A DNA stretch of 64,000 bases from Ignavibacteriota bacterium (GTDB lineage: Bacteria > Bacteroidota > Ignavibacteria > Ignavibacteriales > Ignavibacteriaceae), in contig CP053447.1 of assembly GCA_013285425.1 (NCBI GenBank), positions 3,292,001 to 3,356,000 of the forward strand. The letters run 5' to 3'. Position numbers and translations under genes: made by a program. Under the pieces are notes generated by a model, which did not search any database, was not told the origin of the DNA, and saw only the letters and a list, made by a program, of their open reading frames with translations. Of the stretch, positions 28,091 through 38,709 are shown piece by piece (the stretch's first letter is position 1; each line of letters begins with the position of its first letter).

Positions 28091-28123
28091 ACAATAATCC
28101 CGGCTTAAAACCGGGACTATTGT
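28091..28123 (-). terminator. tracrRNA terminator hairpin
   Basis: ACAATAATCCCGG pairs with CCGGGACTATTGT with one mismatch. On the minus strand it is followed by a T-rich tract, and it forms the 3' end of the tracrRNA. Confidence 0.75.
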
Positions 28124-28175
28124 AAATGTTTTCACAACGGAATAATCCTTATTGTGATTTGCTTCAATTAGCTAA
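28091..28175 (-). ncRNA. Type II-C tracrRNA
   Basis: On the minus strand an antirepeat at about 28172-28151 (GCTAATTGAAGCAAATCACA) is complementary to the CRISPR repeat with a single-base bulge. It is followed by the nexus-type hairpin AAGGATTATTCCGTTGTGAA, a form known from Bacteroidota II-C tracrRNAs. A 13-bp terminator stem follows (28091-28103 with 28111-28123). The promoter should lie at about 28180-28216, back to back with that of cas9. The 5' end is not determined; a longer precursor reaching into the cas9 leader is possible. Confidence 0.88.
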
Positions 28176-28216
28176 ACGAAACTTAATAAAAATTTTTTTA
28201 ATTAGAAAGGATAGAA

Positions 28217-31200
28217 ATGAAAAATATACTTGGACTTGACCTAGGCACTAACTCAATTGGTTGGGCTTTAGTTGATAAAGAAAATGACAAAATTATTGGA
28301 ATGGGTAGTAGAATTATACCGATGAGTCAAGATATTTTAGGAGAATTTGGGCAAGGAAACTCAATATCACAAACTGCAGAGAGGACAAACTTTAGAAGCA
28401 TAAGAAGACTACGTGAACGTTATCTGCTTAGAAGAGAGCGTTTACACAGAGTGTTAAATATAATAGGGTTTTTACCACAACATTATTCTAATCAAATTGA
28501 TTTTGAAACAAGACTAGGTAAGTTCAAGGAAGAGGCAGAACCAAAAATAGCTTATAATTCCATTATTAATGGAACAAATGGTAAAATCCAATTTGATTTT
28601 CTTTTCAAGAAATCATTTACAGAAATGTTAGATGATTTTCGACAATATCAGCCCGACATTGTAGCAAATGGAAATAAAATCCCGTACGACTGGACATTAT
28701 ATTTTCTTCGTAAAAAAGCATTAACTAAGAAAATTGAAAAAGAAGAATTAGCCTGGATTTTATTAAACTTTAATCAGAAACGTGGGTATTATCAAGTCCG
28801 TGAAGATAATGATGAAAATATAAATAAAAAGGAATATGTGATTTCATTAAAAGTAACACAGATTATAAAAGGTGAAAAAGATAAAAAGAGTAAAAATAAA
28901 AATTGGTATAGTATTATTTTAGAAAATGGATGGGTATATAATGCAACATTTGCTTTAGAGCCTCAATGGTTAAACAATGAAAAAGAATTTCTTATAAGCG
29001 AAGAATTAGATGAAAACGGACAAATTAAGATTGTTAAAGATAAAAAATCTGATAAAGGAGGTAAAGAAAATCGGCGAATAATTCCTCTTCCAACTTTTGA
29101 TGAGATTGATTTAATGAGTAAAGGGGAACAAGACAAGATTTATAAAAAAATTAAGACAAAAACTGAAACAGCAATCGAAAATAGCGGTAATACTGTAGGA
29201 GTATATATATATGAGAACCTTCTTAAAAGTCCATTCCAAAAAATTAGGGGTAAGTTGATACGTACAATAGATCGCAAATTCTATAGAGAAGAATTAAAAA
29301 AAATCCTCCAGAAACAAAAAGAATTTCATTCAGAACTTAGAAGTGAAAATTTATATAATGATTGTGTTAGAGAATTATATAAAAACAATAAAGATCATAT
29401 ATTTTTATTAAGCAAAAGGGATTTTGTTCATCTATTTTCAGATGATATTATTTTTTATCAGCGCCCATTAAAGAGCCAAAAATCCTCAATCAGTAATTGC
29501 TCTTTTGAGTTCAAAAAATATAGTGTAGATAATGAAGAAAGGATTGAATACTTAAAAGCTATACCCAAATCTCATCCTTTATATCAGGAATTTAGACTTT
29601 GGCAATGGATTTATAATCTGCGAATCTACAGTAGAAATGATGATTGCGATGTTACTATTAATTATTTGAACGATAATGAAAGATATGCTGATCTATTTGA
29701 GTTTTTAAGTAAAAGAAAAGAAATCGAACAAAAAGCCTTATTGAAATATTTTAAATTAAAAGATTCTACGCATCGGTGGAATTTTGTGGAAAATAAAAAA
29801 TATCCTTGTTATGAAACAAGATCCCTTATTTCTACAAGACTTGAAAAGGTTGAAAATGTACCGATGAACTTTTTAAACGATAAAACAGAACAATATCTTT
29901 GGCATATTATATATTCCGTAAAGGATAAGAATGAGTATGAAAAAGCTCTAATAACTTTTGCAAAGAAGAATAGACTTGATATAGAATCTTTTGTAGAGAA
30001 CTTTAAGAAATTCCCAACGTTTAAAAATGAATATGGAAGTTATTCCGCTAAAGCTCTTAAGAAGTTGATACCACTTATGAGAATCGGCAGGTATTGGAAT
30101 CTGGATAAGATTGATGAACAAACTAAATCAAGAATAGATAAAATAGTTACAGGAGAATTTGATGAAGAAATTAAAAATAAAGTTCGCGAAAAATCGATTA
30201 GCTTAACTAATAATAATCACTTTCAAGGGTTACAACTCTGGCTGGCTAGTTATATTGTTTACGATCGTCATTCAGAGGCAGCGACAATAAATAAATGGGA
30301 GACAATACAACAGCTAGGCGAGTACATTGATAATTTTAAGCAACACTCTTTACGCAATCCTATTGTAGAGCAAATAATAATTGAAACTTTACGTGTAGTA
30401 AAAGATATCTGGCATCATTTTGGCAAAGATAAAAACAATTTCTTTGAAGAAATCCACATTGAATTAGGTAGAGAAATGAAAAATAATGCTGATGAACGCA
30501 AAAGAATTACAAATCAAATGATTGATAATGAGAATACCAATATCCGCATTAAATCTTTACTCTCAGAATTAAAAAATGATTCGAGCATCCAAAATGTTCG
30601 TCCTAATTCAGCTGTTCAACAGGAACTATTAAAGATTTATGAAGAGGGTGTATTAAATTCTGATATAGAAATCCCAGAAGATATTTTCAAAATAAGCAAA
30701 ACAGCTCAACCATCAAACCCAGATTTGCAGCGTTACAAATTGTGGTTAGAACAAAAATACAGATCACCATATACTGGACAGATAATTCCTCTTTCCAGAT
30801 TATTTACCACAGAGTATGAAATTGAACATATAATACCCCCAAAGTCGTTACTTCGACGATAGCTTTAATAACAAAGTTATCTGTGAATCGTCAGTGAACA
30901 AGTTAAAAGATAATCAAATGGGATTAGAATTTATTAAGAATCATCACGGAGAAATTGTGCAAACTGGATTTGAAAATAGTGTAAAAATATTTGAAGAGAG
31001 CGAATATCAGGATTTTGTGAAAACACATTATATAAAGAACCGTTCTAAAAGGAATAAGCTATTGATGGAAGAAATTCCTGAAAAAATGATCGAAAGACAA
31101 ATTAACGATACAAGGTATATTGCTAAGTTTATTAGTACATTACTTTCTAACCTAGTACGTTCTGCAAGTAATGATGATGGTGTAAATTCTAAAAATTTGA

Positions 31201-32588
31201 TCCAGGTAAATGGTAAAATTACTTCTTTACTTAAACAAGACTGGGGTATCAATGACGTATGGAATGATTTAATCTTACCTCGCTTTTATAGAATGAACAA
31301 AATAACAAATAGTGATTCATTCACAAGATATAGTGAGAAGTATCAGAAATATTTGCCAACAGTCCCAATTGAATTTTCAAAAAATTATCAAGCAAAACGA
31401 ATTGATCACAGGCATCATGCTCTTGACGCATTGATTATTGCTTGTGCAACCAGAGACCATGTTAACTTATTAAACAATAAGTACGCTAAATCAAAAGAGA
31501 GATTCGATCTTAATAGAAAACTTCGCAAATTTGAAAGAACAGCATATAATCATCCACAAAGTGGTGAAAGAATAGAGAGAGAGGTTCCAAAAGAATTTCT
31601 AAAGCCATGGAATAATTTTACAGTTGATTTAAAAAATTTCCTTGAAAAAATAGTTGTAAGTTTTAAACAAAATATCAGAGTTATAAATAAGACATCAAAT
31701 ATTTATAAGAAATGGGTTGAGGTTAACAAAGGAAAGGTAAAAAAAGAAGTCAAACAATCAGGTGTAAACTGGGCTATACGTAAACCATTGCATAAAAAGA
31801 CTTTTGCTGGTAAAGTTGAATTAGGAAAAGTAAAAGTTCCTAATGGAAAGATTTTAACAGCAACACGAAAGAATCTTGATGCTTCATTTGATTTAAAAAC
31901 TATAGATTCAATAACAGATACAGGTATTCAAAAGATCCTTAAGAATTATTTATTATCTAAAGGAAGCAATTCGTCGATTGCTTTTGCTCCAGAGGGTATT
32001 GAGGAGATGAATAAAAATATTAAACTGTACAATGATGGAAAGCCTCATAAACCAATTTATAAAGTTAGGATTTTTGAGCTTGGCAGTAAATTTATATTAG
32101 GTTTGACTGGAAATAAAAAGTTAAAATATGTTGAAGCTGCTAAAGGTACAAACTTATTCTTTGCTGTTTATCAGAACGAAGATGAAAAAAGGAATTTCGA
32201 AACAATTCCACTAAACATAGTTATTGAAAGGCAAAAACAAGGTCTAAGCTCTGTTCCAGAAAACAATAAGAAGGGGCATAAATTATTATTTTATCTTTCC
32301 CCAAATGATCTTGTTTATGTTCCTGATGAAGATGAGAGAGAAAACAATTCAATTATTGATTTTTATAATCTTACAACAAAGCAAATTAATAATATTTATA
32401 AAACAGTAAGCTTTTCAGGTAGTCAATGCTTTTTTATAAAACATGATGTGGCTAATTCTATTGTGGATAAATCAGAATATTCAAAATCAAACAAAATGGA
32501 GAAAAGTATTGATGGAATTATGATAAAGGAACATTGCATAAAACTCAAAGTTGATAGATTGGGAAATATTCTTAAAACGTACAGATGA
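28217..32588 (+). CDS. cas9: Type II-C Cas9 endonuclease, frameshifted in the HNH domain
   Basis: The RNA-guided DNA endonuclease of the locus. As read, the frame stops after 881 residues (28217-30862); a second open frame continues to 32588. Removing one C from the C5 run at 30836-30840 gives one product of 1456 residues, normal for large II-C Cas9. RuvC-I has Asp8 (LDLGTNSIGW), followed by the Arg-rich bridge helix (FRSIRRLRERYLLRRERLHR). RuvC-II has Glu749 (IHIELGRE). HNH has His871 (EHIIPQSRYFDD) and Asn894, and RuvC-III has His1067/Asp1070 (HHALDALIIA). The His-to-Asn spacing of 23 is the same as in S. pyogenes Cas9. AAAGGAT precedes the ATG; the stop overlaps cas1 (ATGA). It may be a true inactivating mutation, a sequencing or assembly error, or recoding. 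Confidence 0.93.
30836..30840 (+). other. Frameshift site in cas9 (C5 homopolymer)
   Basis: Upstream the frame reads ATA CCC CCA AAG and meets TAG at 30860-30862. With four Cs it reads ATA CCC CAA AGT CGT TAC, i.e. HIIPQSRYFDD, and continues unbroken. The site lies between the HNH general base and the HNH Asn. Confidence 0.93.
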
Positions 32589-33541
32589 TTAAAAGAACAT
32601 TATATTTTGGCAACCCCGCATATCTTTCAAAAAAGAACGATCAGCTTTTGATTAGATTGCCTGAAGAAAAGAGCGAAACAGATAATAAAATGGAGTTAAA
32701 ACTCAATCAAAAATATCTGGAACGCGGCAATGTTAATTCAATCCCTATTGAAGATATTGGAATTGTAATTCTGGATCATCAGCAAATTACAATATCACAA
32801 GGCTTACTCTCTTCGCTTCTGGAGAACAATACTGCAGTAGTATCTTGTAACTTTTCTCATCATCCGATCGGTTTATTCCTTCCTCTGGAAAGCAATCTTG
32901 TTCAGAGCGAAAGATTTCAATCTCAGATAGAAGCTTCGGAACCGCTTAAAAAACAACTATGGCAGCAGACAATTTCAGCAAAGATTTACAATCAGGCGGC
33001 TGTTCTAAGTAATCATAAAAAATCTAACGATAATATGAAGCGATGGGCAAAAGATGTAAGATCCGGTGATGTTGATAATCTAGAAGGAAGGGCAGCTTCA
33101 TATTATTGGAAAACTATATTTCCACCTGGACTAGAATTTAAGCGAGACAGATACGGACAGCCCCCTAATAATTTGCTTAATTATGGTTATGCGATTTTAA
33201 GAGCAGTAGTAGCTCGCGGTTTAGTTGCTTCCGGTTTGCTGCCTACACTTGGCATCCATCATCACAACAAATACAATGCTTACTGCCTTGCAGATGATAT
33301 TATGGAGCCTTACAGACCGTATGTTGATGAGATTGTTATTACATTTGTTGAAGATGGAGAGGACTTTACTGAGCTTACACATTCGATTAAGAAGCAACTA
33401 TTAACAATTCCAGCAGTGGATATTTTTATCGATGGAGAGAAAAGTCCATTGATGGTAGGGATGCAAAAAACCACCTCTTCTTTAGTGAAATGTTTCAGCG
33501 GAGAGGCTAAAAAAATTATTTATCCAACTATGTTTCATTAA
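32585..33541 (+). CDS. cas1: CRISPR integrase Cas1 (type II)
   Basis: A 318-residue Cas1, the catalytic subunit of the Cas1-Cas2 spacer integrase. The N-terminal beta domain starts MIKRTLYFGNPAYLS. The helical domain shows the metal ligands: Glu in LEGRAASYYWK, His in GIHHHNKYNAYCLADDI, and Asp in DDIMEPYRP. The start codon overlaps the cas9 stop (ATGA), so it is translationally coupled to the downstream half of cas9. It appears intact and of normal length. Confidence 0.96.
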   Translation: MIKRTLYFGNPAYLSKKNDQLLIRLPEEKSETDNKMELKLNQKYLERGNVNSIPIEDIGIVILDHQQITISQGLLSSLLENNTAVVSCNFSHHPIGLFLPLESNLVQSERFQSQIEASEPLKKQLWQQTISAKIYNQAAVLSNHKKSNDNMKRWAKDVRSGDVDNLEGRAASYYWKTIFPPGLEFKRDRYGQPPNNLLNYGYAILRAVVARGLVASGLLPTLGIHHHNKYNAYCLADDIMEPYRPYVDEIVITFVEDGEDFTELTHSIKKQLLTIPAVDIFIDGEKSPLMVGMQKTTSSLVKCFSGEAKKIIYPTMFH

Positions 33542-33710
33542 ATGTATATTGATTTGTTAACACAAGTTTAATCTTTCAGAAAAAAGGTTAGTCTTGTTTT
33601 ATTAAGCAGTTAATAATCATTATCGGAATAAAAAAGCATACATTTGTTCAAAATATTTAGAAACAAAATAGTTTATATTAAAAATGTTGTATCCATTATC
33701 TTTTGATTAA

Positions 33711-34076
<366 letters not shown>

Positions 34077-34086
34077 ACTGACTGAT

Positions 34087-34115
34087 TGTCACCCTTAATT
34101 TTTCTAAGGGTGACA
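34087..34115. terminator. Hairpin after cas2
   Basis: TGTCACCCTTA (34087-34097) pairs perfectly with TAAGGGTGACA (34105-34115), and the stem is extended by flanking GACTGAT / ATCAGTC. It probably ends the cas transcript. On the minus strand it would also stop crRNA transcription leaving the array. No strong T-tract follows. Confidence 0.6.
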
Positions 34116-34229
34116 AAGTCATCAGTCATTTTTCTGATATTAAAAACGGTCTGTTAAATTTACAGTTGGATTTTTTTAATCCTGTAATTGCTGTAAGTGC
34201 TTGTATATCAATGAGGTAAAACACAATGA
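34116..34229. promoter_or_regulatory. CRISPR leader (acquisition end)
   Basis: A short AT-rich region between cas2 and the first perfect repeat. It is called the leader because repeats are identical on this side and decay only at the far end of the array. Spacer insertion would occur next to the repeat at 34230. Confidence 0.6.
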
Positions 34230-36768
34230 GTTGTTTTTAATATCCTCAAAGAACTAATTGAAAGCAAATCACAACCCATATACTATCCTGCCCATTAGCA
34301 CCAGGTTGTTTTTAATATCCTCAAAGAACTAATTGAAAGCAAATCACAACACCTTTACGGATGTTACCAATGCAACAAGGTTGTTTTTAATATCCTCAAA
34401 GAACTAATTGAAAGCAAATCACAACAAGCCTTACATATCACTATGATGACCCGAGTTGTTTTTAATATCCTCAAAGAACTAATTGAAAGCAAATCACAAC
34501 AAAAGTTCTTGCTGAGATTGAGGAGAACGAGTTGTTTTTAATATCCTCAAAGAACTAATTGAAAGCAAATCACAACGGTGCAGGTTTCATTAATGAAAAC
34601 GAAAAAGTTGTTTTTAATATCCTCAAAGAACTAATTGAAAGCAAATCACAACGTACCTAAACGGTACTCCAACTCACTAAGTTGTTTTTAATATCCTCAA
34701 AGAACTAATTGAAAGCAAATCACAACCTTGCACTATCCGGCATCGGCTGGTGCGGGGTTGTTTTTAATATCCTCAAAGAACTAATTGAAAGCAAATCACA
34801 ACGAGTCAAGTCGGAACATCAAAAAACGGCAGGTTGTTTTTAATATCCTCAAAGAACTAATTGAAAGCAAATCACAACTACCTAAGTGGCGCATTATTTT
34901 TTTTTACGTTGTTTTTAATATCCTCAAAGAACTAATTGAAAGCAAATCACAACTAAGCTTCTTCTATTGTGTTTGCCTGTGCCGTTGTTTTTAATATCCT
35001 CAAAGAACTAATTGAAAGCAAATCACAACTGCAACCAAACTAAAGAGCAATAACTTAAAGTTGTTTTTAATATCCTCAAAGAACTAATTGAAAGCAAATC
35101 ACAACATGAAAGGAACGAGCAGAAACTTTATCAAGTTGTTTTTAATATCCTCAAAGAACTAATTGAAAGCAAATCACAACAACTTGATGATTTATTCGAT
35201 TGGGGGTTTAGTTGTTTTTAATATCCTCAAAGAACTAATTGAAAGCAAATCACAACTTCTCAGTGAATTTATTCTCAAGTCTTTGTGTTGTTTTTAATAT
35301 CCTCAAAGAACTAATTGAAAGCAAATCACAACACGGCAAAGGAGATAGACCTTCATACTTCGGTTGTTTTTAATATCCTCAAAGAACTAATTGAAAGCAA
35401 ATCACAACATGAAAGGAACGAGCAGAAACTTTATCAAGTTGTTTTTAATATCCTCAAAGAACTAATTGAAAGCAAATCACAACTAACCAATAATAATACA
35501 ATTAATACTACAGTTGTTTTTAATATCCTCAAAGAACTAATTGAAAGCAAATCACAACTCCTGTAATAAAATTCAAAGCCAACAATAGTTGTTTTTAATA
35601 TCCTCAAAGAACTAATTGAAAGCAAATCACAACTCCTGTAATAAAATTCAAAGCCAACAATAGTTGTTTTTAATATCCTCAAAGAACTAATTGAAAGCAA
35701 ATCACAACTACCATTGCATTATTCATTTTATTATTTCGTTGTTTTTAATATCCTCAAAGAACTAATTGAAAGCAAATCACAACTTCGATTAAACAGCTCT
35801 TATTGTTTCGTTGTTGTTTTTAATATCCTCAAAGAACTAATTGAAAGCAAATCACAACTGCCGTTAATTGCTTCTTCCATTGCATCTTGTTGTTTTTAAT
35901 ATCCTCAAAGAACTAATTGAAAGCAAATCACAACTCCTCGATAATATATCAGGCACTCAGACAAGTTGTTTTTAATATCCTCAAAGAACTAATTGAAAGC
36001 AAATCACAACAGGCTCTCAAAAGCCTTTTGGAATTTCTCGGTTGTTTTTAATATCCTCAAAGAACTAATTGAAAGCAAATCACAACTTTCCATATCTGTT
36101 AAATCAATTTGTAAAAGTTGTTTTTAATATCCTCAAAGAACTAATTGAAAGCAAATCACAACCGCCCCACGTATTTCCTTCTATTAATGCTTGTTGTTTT
36201 TAATATCCTCAAAGAACTAATTGAAAGCAAATCACAACTAAAATAAATTTGGATCGTGAATATAATTAGTTGTTTTTAATATCCTCAAAGAACTAATTGA
36301 AAGCAAATCACAACAATTGTTACCAATGCCAAAATTAATACTTGTTGTTTTTAATATCCTCAAAGAACTAATTGAAAGCAAATCACAACTTATCCCAACC
36401 TAAAAAATTACTGTCGTTTGTTGTTTTTAATATCCTCAAAGAACTAATTGAAAGCAAATCACAACGTCCTTTCCAATTGTTCTATATTCATCTATGTTGT
36501 TTTTAATATCCTCAAAGAACTAATTGAAAGCAAATCACAACTGAGTTCGCTTCGGCATTAGGTCTTAAGACGTTGTTTTTAATATCCTCAAAGAACTAAT
36601 TGAAAGCAAATCACAACTATCTCTTTTCCATTTTATTTCTCCATCTCGTTGTTTTTAATATCCTCAAAGAACTAATTGAAAGCAAACCACAACTATGAAA
36701 GCGTAACAAATTGTAACGCTTTGTTGTTTTTAATATCCTCAAAGAACTAATTGAAATCAAATAACATC
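34230..36768 (-). CRISPR. CRISPR array, 34 repeats and 33 spacers, subtype II-C
   Basis: A 46-bp repeat (plus strand begins GTTGTTTTTAATATCCTCAA and ends AAAGCAAATCACAAC) recurs every 74-76 bp with spacers of 28-30 nt. The first copy is 34230-34275. The 33rd (36648-36693) has one T-to-C change, and the 34th (36723-36768) has lost the last 15 bases of consensus. All others read as identical. The minus strand is the crRNA strand, because only it pairs with the tracrRNA antirepeat. Two spacers occur twice: 35106-35134 equals 35409-35437, and 35559-35587 equals 35634-35662. Confidence 0.99.
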
Positions 36769-36798
36769 TGATTATTCCAAACCTGCCGATGTATTACA

Positions 36799-36844
36799 GC
36801 AGCATCAGGTATCCTTAAAGAATTTATAGCAAACAAAATAACCC
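36799..36844. repeat. Decayed 35th CRISPR repeat
   Basis: From 36810 the sequence TATCCTTAAAGAATTTATAG and the following AAACAAAATAAC resemble the repeat core and end with substitutions and a 2-nt loss. Its inferred start (36799) is 76 bp after the previous repeat, exactly in register. Confidence 0.65.
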
Positions 36845-36851
36845 GCGCTGT

Positions 36852-38000
36852 TTAGCCGCCGTAAATATTGCTTAAAAATTCAAACAGTGTTTTTCCCTTT
36901 GAGATACCTTGCAGCTTTATATTTAAATTGTTCATTATCTCATTAAATACATCCGAAACCCTGTCATCATCACAATTTGAAAATAACACAACCAGAAAAT
37001 TTTTTTCAGGATTGTGATAAACAATATTATGAAATCCTGTACTTTCACCCGAATGAAAATAAACATTGCTTCCATCTGCTTCATTTGCTATAAACCATCC
37101 GTAGCCGTAACTGAGACCTTTTTTAATAATTGCGCGCGGCTTTAACGGATTAAGTAAATCATTATCAAATTGCTTATCCCATAACGATTGAATCCACTTT
37201 TGATATTCATTCAAAGAAGTGTAAACCGAGCCGTCGCCCATTGTAGCGCTGGTTATACTTTGGTCGGCAAAAACCCATTTGTTATCTTTTAAATGATAAC
37301 CGTAAGCCCGTTTGAAAATATTCTTATCCTTTTCGTAAATAACTGTATGCTTCATATCAAGCGGAGTGAAAATATTTTCCCGGATAAATTCAGGATAAGA
37401 AAGTCCGGATACTTTTTCTACTATTTGTGTAAGCAGACAAAAAGCTGTGTTGCTGTATTTAAATTTTGAATCTGGTTTAAAATATAAACTGTCTGATCCG
37501 CTGATAAGCTGTAAAACATCAGCATCCGAAATTTGTTCTTTCTGATCTTTTGATATTAACAATTCATAATCTGCAATTCCGGATGTATGGGTAAGCAGTT
37601 GTTTGATGGTTATATCCTCAGCCAATTTCGGCAAGGAGGGAAGATAATTTATAACCGCATCATTGATGTTAAGTTTATTCTGATTTTGAAGAATCAGAAT
37701 ACACATAGCAGTAAATTGTTTGCTTACAGATGCCATTCTGAAATGAGTATCTGATGAAATAATTTCTTTGCTGTTAATATCTGCCAGTCCATATCCTTTA
37801 TTGATTATAACCTGATTATCCCGAACAACAAGTAAGGCAGCACCCGGAATATCTGCAGGATATATTTTTTTCATCAGGCTATCAAGCCTTCCGAAGCTTA
37901 TTTGATTCTGGCTTTGCACGGTGACCATTAAAAATAAAAGATAAATAAAAATCATTATTACGAATCTTGTAAAGATATTTTTTCTGTTAATGATAAACAC
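36852..38000 (-). CDS. Serine hydrolase of the beta-lactamase (class C/PBP4*) family
   Basis: A 382-residue exported serine hydrolase. An N-terminal hydrophobic segment (about residues 12-30) is a signal peptide. The SxxK nucleophile motif is Ser91-Val-Ser-Lys94, the Tyr-x-Asn motif is KYSNTAF, and the third-box motif is HSGESTGF (His-x-Gly). Such proteins include D-aminopeptidases, esterases and PBP4*-like enzymes; antibiotic hydrolysis is not implied. The GTG at 38000 sits very close to GGAG, so the true start may lie slightly downstream. It stands alone, ending 8 nt from the relic CRISPR repeat. Confidence 0.88.
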   Translation of the reverse strand: MFIINRKNIFTRFVIMIFIYLLFLMVTVQSQNQISFGRLDSLMKKIYPADIPGAALLVVRDNQVIINKGYGLADINSKEIISSDTHFRMASVSKQFTAMCILILQNQNKLNINDAVINYLPSLPKLAEDITIKQLLTHTSGIADYELLISKDQKEQISDADVLQLISGSDSLYFKPDSKFKYSNTAFCLLTQIVEKVSGLSYPEFIRENIFTPLDMKHTVIYEKDKNIFKRAYGYHLKDNKWVFADQSITSATMGDGSVYTSLNEYQKWIQSLWDKQFDNDLLNPLKPRAIIKKGLSYGYGWFIANEADGSNVYFHSGESTGFHNIVYHNPEKNFLVVLFSNCDDDRVSDVFNEIMNNLNIKLQGISKGKTLFEFLSNIYGG

Positions 38001-38184
38001 ACTCCTTTTTCTGATTAAATAACCTGAAAAAATCCGGCTGGCTGAAAATAAAAATCAGTATCCAATTATAAAAGCCGTTATAATTTAAATGTAATTATTA
38101 AACTTAATCCATAAATTGATTTTCGTAAAATCAGTTTTTAGTATAGCTGCAAAAATAAATGTTTTATAAAAGTCAGAAAGATTT

Positions 38185-38709
38185 ATGAACAATACAATTA
38201 CAATTTTCGGGAGCGCAGTCCCTGTTGAAAATGATGCCCAATATAAATTTGCTTATGAGCTTGGTGCTGCTTTAACCAAAGCCGGATTTAATATTTGCAG
38301 CGGCGGTAATAAAGGCATAATGGAAGCGGTTTCAAAAGGAGCTTTTGATAATGATGGAAAGATTTACGGGGTTACTGTTGATCTTTGGGATGTTAAACCA
38401 AATCCTTACATAACTGTTGAAGTAAAAGAAAAAAAACTATTTGACAGAATCGCAAAACTTATTGAGCTTGGAGATGCTTATGTTATTCTTCAAGGCGGAA
38501 CAGGAACCTTGCTGGAGTTTGCCGCTGTTTGGGAATATGCAAATAAAAATCTTCAGAAGCAGAAGCCGATTGTTTGTCATTCTAAGATGTGGAAAACAGT
38601 TTCGGATGTAATAAACGAACAGCTGAAATCAGAAAACCGTAATACAGATTTGGTTAAATACTGCAGCTCCGTTACAGAAATTGTTGAGTATTTAATAAAG
38701 ACAGTTTAA
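38185..38709 (+). CDS. LOG family / TIGR00725-like nucleotide-binding protein
   Basis: A 174-residue Rossmann-fold protein of the LOG (lysine decarboxylase-like, cytokinin riboside 5'-monophosphate phosphoribohydrolase) family. It has SGGNKGIMEAVSKGA at about residues 38-52. The hallmark PGGxGTxxE appears as QGGTGTLLE at about 102-110, with Gln in place of Pro. Nucleotide N-glycosidase activity is possible. AGAAAG precedes the ATG. It converges with the methyltransferase gene, overlapping by 4 nt. Confidence 0.85.
   Translation: MNNTITIFGSAVPVENDAQYKFAYELGAALTKAGFNICSGGNKGIMEAVSKGAFDNDGKIYGVTVDLWDVKPNPYITVEVKEKKLFDRIAKLIELGDAYVILQGGTGTLLEFAAVWEYANKNLQKQKPIVCHSKMWKTVSDVINEQLKSENRNTDLVKYCSSVTEIVEYLIKTV

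Noticed and set aside
34785..35899. Open frames of 61-88 residues inside the CRISPR array on both strands
   Set aside because: They consist of translated repeats (VVFNILKELIESKSQ on the plus strand) and are an artefact of the 75-bp periodicity.
36852..38000. Antibiotic-resistance beta-lactamase
   Set aside because: The SxxK/YxN/HxG arrangement is shared by many esterases and peptidases of the class C-like family; nothing points to drug hydrolysis.
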